Below, one piece after another: positions 19,201 to 20,568 of a DNA stretch of 20,568 nt. The stretch comes from Spirochaetota bacterium (GTDB lineage: Bacteria; Spirochaetota; JAHITG01), in the NCBI GenBank assembly GCA_018817865.1, contig JAHITG010000197.1, positions 1-20,568 of the forward strand, in the 5' to 3' direction. The notes below the pieces were generated by a model, which saw only the letters and a program-made list of their open reading frames with translations, was not told where the DNA came from and did not search any database. Numbering within the stretch: the stretch's first letter is position 1; the number at the start of each line of letters is the position of its first letter. The position numbers and the translations under genes were made by a program.

Positions 19201-20568
19201 ATTACCTACATCAGTACCATTATCCCAGAACACATTATAATCATAGAAACTGGATCCTGAAACTGCAATGATGCCATGATTTACATGTGAAAGAAATATA
19301 TTATTTGTTATTCGCACAGTAGATGTATTAATATATATTCCACGGCTGTTATTATAGAAAGTATTATTAATAAAATCACAGTAATTTGCATTATCATAAA
19401 CATACACTCCGATATCCAAATTATTATGAAAAAGATTTCTGCTTATCTTAATATAATCCGGCTGGTCAAGGTATATCCCACGGTAATTATTAAAGAACTG
19501 ATTTGTATAAATCATATTATTGTCTGCTGTATTGGAATCAAGCCAGATCCCGTACCGGTTGTTGGGCAGGCCGTTGGAGTAGATCATATTCTGACTGATA
19601 TAATTGTCTGCAGAAGCCCCGTTCATGTATATCCCGTCATAATTATGAGTATGGATACGGTTTGAATAAATAACATGATGATCTCCATCCGTAATATAGA
19701 GCCCGTAATTCTGGTTCCGAAGGTCAAAAATATTATTATAATCAATAGTAAAATAATCCGCAAAATTAATATAGATACCTATGCTGAGATTATCATAGAA
19801 TATATTGCTGCTGATAATATTATAATCCGCTGTTTCTGAATCAACGGTAATCCCCCTGGAAGCATTGGAAAATATTTCATTCTGAATTATTCTATTACTC
19901 TGAGCACTGCCTTGAAAATAGATCCCGTAATCCTCAAGATTATGTATCTTATTGGAGCTGATCGTGTTGTGATCTGCATCACTGATCCAGATCCCGTAAT
20001 CCAGTAAAACACCGCCATCATTGTATATTTCATTGGAAGTGACAGTATTATAATCTGAAAAGTCACCTCTTATTCTGATACCACTGTAGGTACCGCTGGT
20101 AGCATGATTAACGATCCGATTATTCACGATCCTGTTGGATACTGCATTAATAATATATACTCCATCCTGCTGTGCATTGGTGATGGTGAATCCCTGGACC
20201 GTGATACTCCTGGAATTGGTGATGATAATCGACCGGTTATAACTGGTCCCGTTAATAACAGTATTAGTATTGTCGCTGTTGGTCACCCATCCGGCACTGC
20301 GGATGATCAGGTTTGTGAATCCTGAAACACGCACTTCCTCCCTGAATCCTCCCGGTCTGCCGTAACACTCCAGGATACAGTTATTGGTCGCTATCCCCAG
20401 CGCTGCTGAGATCGTCCTTTTCCACTCATCCATCGGGGGCAGGATGTGCACCCAGTCAGGCGGCGCATTGCTGAAAATGGACTCCTTCCACCCCATGTCC
20501 GGCCCGTATCCGTTATACTCATGTGATATATTGGTAATGATCAAAGCGCTGTCCACGGCCGGGCTTAA
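10285..20568 (-). CDS. giant multi-domain parallel beta-helix surface protein, 5'-partial
   Basis: At least 3,427 residues of one reading frame, open to the window edge. Residue numbers are counted from the GTG at 20556, which is not the start: the four codons before it read LSPA and continue the SPxVD motif that ends every repeat domain. The protein is built of short rungs (about 20-25 residues, typically SNxIYNxxDYGIYI) characteristic of the NosD/pectate-lyase right-handed beta-helix. These form five tandem whole domains (27-510, 511-944, 945-1507, 1508-2092, 2093-2670), then a sixth with a different cap (2671 to about 3196), an FN3-like domain (about 3197-3295) and a DUF11-like domain to the end. 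It is presumably secreted and extracellular; the signal peptide would lie outside the window. There is no C-terminal anchor, beta-barrel or sorting motif. Ligand or enzymatic role is unknown; catalytic residues of pectate lyases are not recognisable. Confidence 0.9.
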   Translation of the reverse strand, partial: LSPAVDSALIITNISHEYNGYGPDMGWKESIFSNAPPDWVHILPPMDEWKRTISAALGIATNNCILECYGRPGGFREEVRVSGFTNLIIRSAGWVTNSDNTNTVINGTSYNRSIIITNSRSITVQGFTITNAQQDGVYIINAVSNRIVNNRIVNHATSGTYSGIRIRGDFSDYNTVTSNEIYNDGGVLLDYGIWISDADHNTISSNKIHNLEDYGIYFQGSAQSNRIIQNEIFSNASRGITVDSETADYNIISSNIFYDNLSIGIYINFADYFTIDYNNIFDLRNQNYGLYITDGDHHVIYSNRIHTHNYDGIYMNGASADNYISQNMIYSNGLPNNRYGIWLDSNTADNNMIYTNQFFNNYRGIYLDQPDYIKISRNLFHNNLDIGVYVYDNANYCDFINNTFYNNSRGIYINTSTVRITNNIFLSHVNHGIIAVSGSSFYDYNVFWDNGTDVGNPGNFTAGASNRYASPLINTSSTFEIISSFSICVDKAKIVQGLSDIYNETGPDIGWKESLFNPTNRPFTVHILPPMDIWTNAITNALSVATNNCIIECHPESGAFFETVRISGFTNLTLRSFEWTNAQDNTTTVIDGISYNRAVTITNSKNIMILGFSIVNATNGIYIDDAVSNRIFHNRIRDNEDVGVYIYSPDANYNVIATNEIFNSTVNVQDYGIRITDGDYNLIMSNRIYNHDDYGIYIYSAAAYGPDHNVVMDNKIYNYLVSYQDYGCRIHNGFRNTVFSNFIYNNQLYGIYVTGTSRTNDIINNNSFSNSIGIYFIDDPVRYNNILTNRIFGNSSYGVLIDNGEYNRIERNVIYQNGSYGIYNYNGAHYNHIINNTLYKNTTYGIRGYTSTFSIYNNVILSNDSYGIVWSTSGTVTAGYNCIYGHSTAPWNPGVTLTDGNILLLNPRIDTVSSFTIISPSSPAVDSGTNYYSELFNGNEIDMGWKESSFTAVITNYVHILSPMDRWTNTINNALSIATNNCIIECHPNPLGFAESVLISGMTNIILRAYDWVNGNDNTTTAINGGGATSVLIITNSKNITVQGFSIGYANFFGAYITDAVSNRIINNRIMNNGLSGDGSGIRIVSDTGNANVIASNEIFNLMGAVQDFGIWVTDADNNSFISNQIHHHEDYGVYFTGSASSNEVINNLITSNVSYGIWIYSDTADHNLIRNNEIYGPGQNYGIYIRDGDHNIAYSNMILDHNYSGIYFYGTAQSNVIANNEIISNGWPNTRHGIWFDSATAHYNSITNNRIFGNASIGIYIDEPQYNLIANNDVGGGGQDYGIYIPYGDYNVIRSNRIHHVDWDGIQLAYTAISNVMIKNVICSNGFPNNRHGIYLYDNGPNYNSMISNRIYANQGYGIAVYRGDNNRIIRNLIIKNNYGIVIWDNANSTEVVNNSMGLNNTDGLYGNASSINIYNNVFLSNGRNGIYRDTGGGTIIADYNGFFGNSTAPWTIGITALANNITGTNLLIDTVNEFIISSSNSPCIDTALIITNISDSFYGSGPDIGWRESHYSNSSAYWVHIIPMDIWTRTIDIALSIATNNCIIECHVKPLDYAESVIITGFTNLILRSFDWTNTQDNTTTILRGDFFNRSLVITNSKNVTVEGFTITNALQYGIYINDAVSNRIKNCRIIDNGETGIRIASDTADHNSIISNHIFNQGGLAQNYGIYITDGDHNLIFTNKIYNNNDYGIYFTGSVQSNEIISCDIYNTNAAPQDYGIYITPTVMDYTRIIKNSLLNNADRGIHVTSGYYTYIFKNDIRNVNTTWQDYGMVISGCRRSTILSNRTYNHFYEGIHLNGGSSTNYIIKNQIYSNSRYGIYFTDTGVDSNLVGTNDIYENTSTAIYVVNADHNIYENNRIYNIDPSWRQVYGIYLAGGSYNTLFSNELHRIQDYGIYLINTAISNNIIKNLVCSNRDSVGIYLNSENADYNTIISNVTFENVNSGGIYVSLGDYNNIIRNLSYRNNHGIVVYNGANNTKVINNTIFKNSAEGVYGYISNFDVYNNIILSNGNRGIYLNTGGNIVAGYNCVYGNGIEPWSAGVITVGNNTIDADPMIEIVSNFTIAAANSPCVDTALIITNISDVYDGGGPDRGWKESSFSNSSAYWVHVIPMDIWTRTIDLALSAATNNCIIECYPKPQGFGESVLISGFTNLVLRSFDWTNIHNNYSTMLVGESYNRAVVITNSERITIQGFTITNADNYGIYINNSVSNRIVNNRVVNNGNTGIWIDSDTADYNTITSNNIFDSTRTLQDYGIWITDGDLNTIYSNNISFNQDHGIAYSGSAMSNRIIHNIITSNVLYGVYINSETADYNLISSNIIFNNGSRGIYTINADYCTITFNNLYDTLNTWQDWGIYNTSGDYFLISSNRIHNHTTDGIYMDGTSMSNYIVNNDIYSNSRDGIYVNSGSADFVFISTNRFFDNGSVGIQVNGGDYFEIINNDIYDTTRTRQDYGIYITSGDGYYIYTNMIYMHTTEGIHMDGVSRSNFIIRNTIYSNVNHGIYLYSNDADYNSILTNTVFNHTSVGIYVREGDYNRVNRNLSYDNRYGLYNYNAAQFTELYNNTVFGNSDFGIYSYNSTVYIYNNIIVSNGQYGIYWATPGNMYVGYNNLYGNLTAPWTSGIIKTMGNFTNKDPLIRSEYPFEILSPSSLAVDLASNIPGVSDQYNGAGPDMGYLESFFTNVIFYEGPYYVDDDTGDDLNPGTFIRPFRTIQKAVDRVSSGIVVSFATTYIYPGNYSEEVTIVSNYNTGFMVFTRLSNVLPLMDGGFSNNRAILINDTGNIILNGLAVCYYTNGITIEGTSTDIFITRNNIYSNRLYGIYINSDNADNNTINSNQIWGGLQDYGIYMIYSDSNTISSNLIYGNEKSGIVLDNSATFNYMIRNRIYFNGSSGISIIHPYADNNFIGTNRIYGPNQINGIKIGSGDNNMIFSNHICYNSSNGIYSFDDANNNSVIKNSIFSNDHNGILMGSDLGDANYILTNKIWGKNQDNGINLQDSDSQIIKYNLLYNNEISGIYINGNASDHIIAHNSIYSNSTNGLFVDSDTADNSAIVSNQITGWGQNYGIQVQMGDNSKIAGNIISRNLVCGIYINDSSDTVLSNNKIFYNREGINQINSSLSVFLNSITNNTNGVRFISGTMQQFSRNNVFNNSGYNFITLQPYNIITNNWWGTTVASTIYSTISNNGGYSNFTPYRLFGLFDIDPGSDTVPPLNSTGIIFSVVGTNVDLRWNRSTAPDFSRYSLYRSPIPGTTNLSRANVFINIFNVNNTNIIDTPGPGTWYYTLTALDNYPVWTNECWYAPVITVPVGSGNTIIALVKSISNVFLGGTYTPAIPGSSVLYKVVYYNNGSADGNNIIIYDRISPYVIYDTNEMGTATGWTLEYSTNSVPDQSYSSTAYSNGYTTKNDIKWIRWKKSGVGTGEDGLSLLYKVIIK
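10288..10670 (-). other. DUF11-like C-terminal domain of the giant protein
   Basis: The segment contains ALVKSISNV, then PGSSVLYKVVYYNNGSADGNNIIIYDRISPYVIYD, the conserved layout of the DUF11 repeat (P-G-x3-Y, N-x-G-x-A, D-x-P strands). It ends with LSLLYKVIIK directly before the stop codon. No hydrophobic anchor, LPxTG, barrel or other sorting tail follows. Confidence 0.6.
10671..10968 (-). other. FN3-like domain of the giant protein
   Basis: The segment starting DTVPPLNSTG, with VDLRWNRSTAPDFSRYSLYRS and GTWYYTLTALDNY, has the pattern of a fibronectin type III-like beta-sandwich: a hydrophobic strand, W in strand B, a Y-x-L-Y-R strand and the closing Y-x-L-x-A-x-D. Such domains often act as spacers between large secreted domains and the cell surface. 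Boundaries are approximate. Confidence 0.65.
10969..12546 (-). repeat. terminal beta-helix domain with a DUF1565-like cap
   Basis: This domain starts YYVDDDTGDDLNPGTFIRPF, then RTIQKAVD, the classic N-terminal signature of stand-alone secreted beta-helix proteins (DUF1565-like). It differs from the MDxWTxTI cap of copies 1-5 and lacks their NNCIIEC motif. Rungs follow in the same style up to about NNWWGTT, and the domain runs into FTPYRLFGLFDID without the TAPW/SPCVD trailer. The high-coordinate boundary is exact at the preceding GYLES; the low-coordinate boundary is approximate. Confidence 0.7.
12547..14280 (-). repeat. beta-helix domain copy 5 (578 residues)
   Basis: The cap carries VHVIPMDIWTRTIDLAL, ATNNCIIECYPK, SGFTNLVLRSFDW and ITNSERITIQGFTITNA. 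The end carries LYGNLTAPW, DPLI, SLAVDLA and a diverged trailer GPDMGYLES that leads into the different sixth domain. Confidence 0.8.
14281..16035 (-). repeat. beta-helix domain copy 4 (585 residues)
   Basis: Longest copy. The cap carries VHIIPMDIWTRTIDIAL, ATNNCIIECHVK, TGFTNLILRSFDW and ITNSKNVTVEGFTITNA. The end carries VYGNGIEPW, SPCVDTALIITNIS and GPDRGWKES. Its cap is by far the closest to that of copy 5, suggesting that these two arose by the most recent duplication. Confidence 0.8.
16036..17724 (-). repeat. beta-helix domain copy 3 (563 residues)
   Basis: The cap carries VHILSPMDRWTNTI, ATNNCIIECHPN, SGMTNIILRAYDW and ITNSKNITVQGFSI. The rungs include several near-repeats of QNYGIYI and QDYGIYI encoded by almost identical DNA. 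The copy ends with FFGNSTAPW, then SPCIDTALIITNIS and GPDIGWRES. Confidence 0.8.
17725..19026 (-). repeat. beta-helix domain copy 2 (434 residues)
   Basis: Shortest copy. The cap carries VHILPPMDIWTNAI, ATNNCIIECHPE, SGFTNLTLRSFEW and ITNSKNIMILGFSI. The end carries GYNCIYGHSTAPW, then SPAVDSG and a shortened trailer IDMGWKES. It has fewer rungs than copies 3-5, so rung number varies between copies while cap and trailer stay fixed. Confidence 0.8.
19027..20478 (-). repeat. beta-helix domain copy 1 (484 residues)
   Basis: First complete copy in the window. The cap begins with VHILPPMDEW, then ATNNCILECYG, SGFTNLIIRSAGW and ITNSRSITVQGFTITNA. The rungs follow, and the copy closes with the trailer CVDKAKIV...GPDIGWKES. 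Its trailer lacks the TAPW sequence found in copies 2, 3 and 5. Its cap DNA (about 20281-20520) is clearly richer in G+C than the rest of the gene. Confidence 0.8.

Noticed and set aside
10990..20450. Regularly spaced short repeats resembling a CRISPR array
   Set aside because: The repeats lie in a single uninterrupted reading frame, are degenerate, and encode the rungs of a beta-helix; spacing varies and no cas gene is nearby.
10285..20568. Contact-dependent toxin or two-partner-secretion haemagglutinin
   Set aside because: No TPS-type sequence, pretoxin motif or C-terminal toxin domain is visible; the C-terminus is FN3-like plus DUF11-like, although the true N-terminus cannot be seen.

Overview
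Every gene in this window reads leftwards (minus strand). The best taxonomic clue is a spirochaete-type flagellar sheath protein (FlaA) at 1057-1989. Together with low G+C (about 30-40% in most stretches counted by eye) and envelope genes suited to a diderm, it suggests a member of the Spirochaetota, perhaps an uncultured lineage. This is an inference from one marker gene plus composition.

Layout, in the direction of transcription (high to low coordinates). (1) 20568-10285: one giant open reading frame, cut by the window edge at its 5' end. It encodes an Asn/Ile/Tyr-rich parallel beta-helix protein of at least 3,427 residues. It holds five tandem copies of a complete beta-helix domain (434-585 residues each), a sixth, different beta-helix domain, and C-terminal FN3-like and DUF11-like beta-sandwich domains. 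(2) 10284-9933: an AT-rich gap with a pair of near-identical 20-base inverted repeats 193 bp end to end, a promoter-like element and a palindrome. (3) 9932-25: ten closely packed genes: mazG, amrB (MEMO1 family), amrA (AMMECR1 family), a DUF5693-type membrane protein, a csaB-like polysaccharide pyruvyl transferase, a small membrane-anchored zinc-ribbon protein, an S41 C-terminal processing protease, a divergent polysaccharide deacetylase, flaA and tsaD. Gaps are 62 bp or less and three neighbouring pairs overlap or nearly touch, so much of the cluster may be co-transcribed.

Functionally the cluster mixes housekeeping (MazG nucleotide clean-up, TsaD tRNA t6A modification) with envelope work: polymer pyruvylation, periplasmic proteolysis, glycan deacetylation and the flagellar sheath. 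The csaB-DUF5693 adjacency resembles the arrangement I recall from Firmicutes, and the protease-deacetylase adjacency resembles the envC-ctpA-yibQ neighbourhood, here without a visible envC.

The points most worth following up are the giant concatenated beta-helix protein with a repeated Cys-x3-Cys cap motif, a possibly leaderless mazG with a palindrome between its -35 and -10 boxes, a divergent AMMECR1 signature, and the inverted-repeat element in the only long intergenic gap. I saw no RNA gene, CRISPR array, transposase, integrase or convincing intrinsic terminator.
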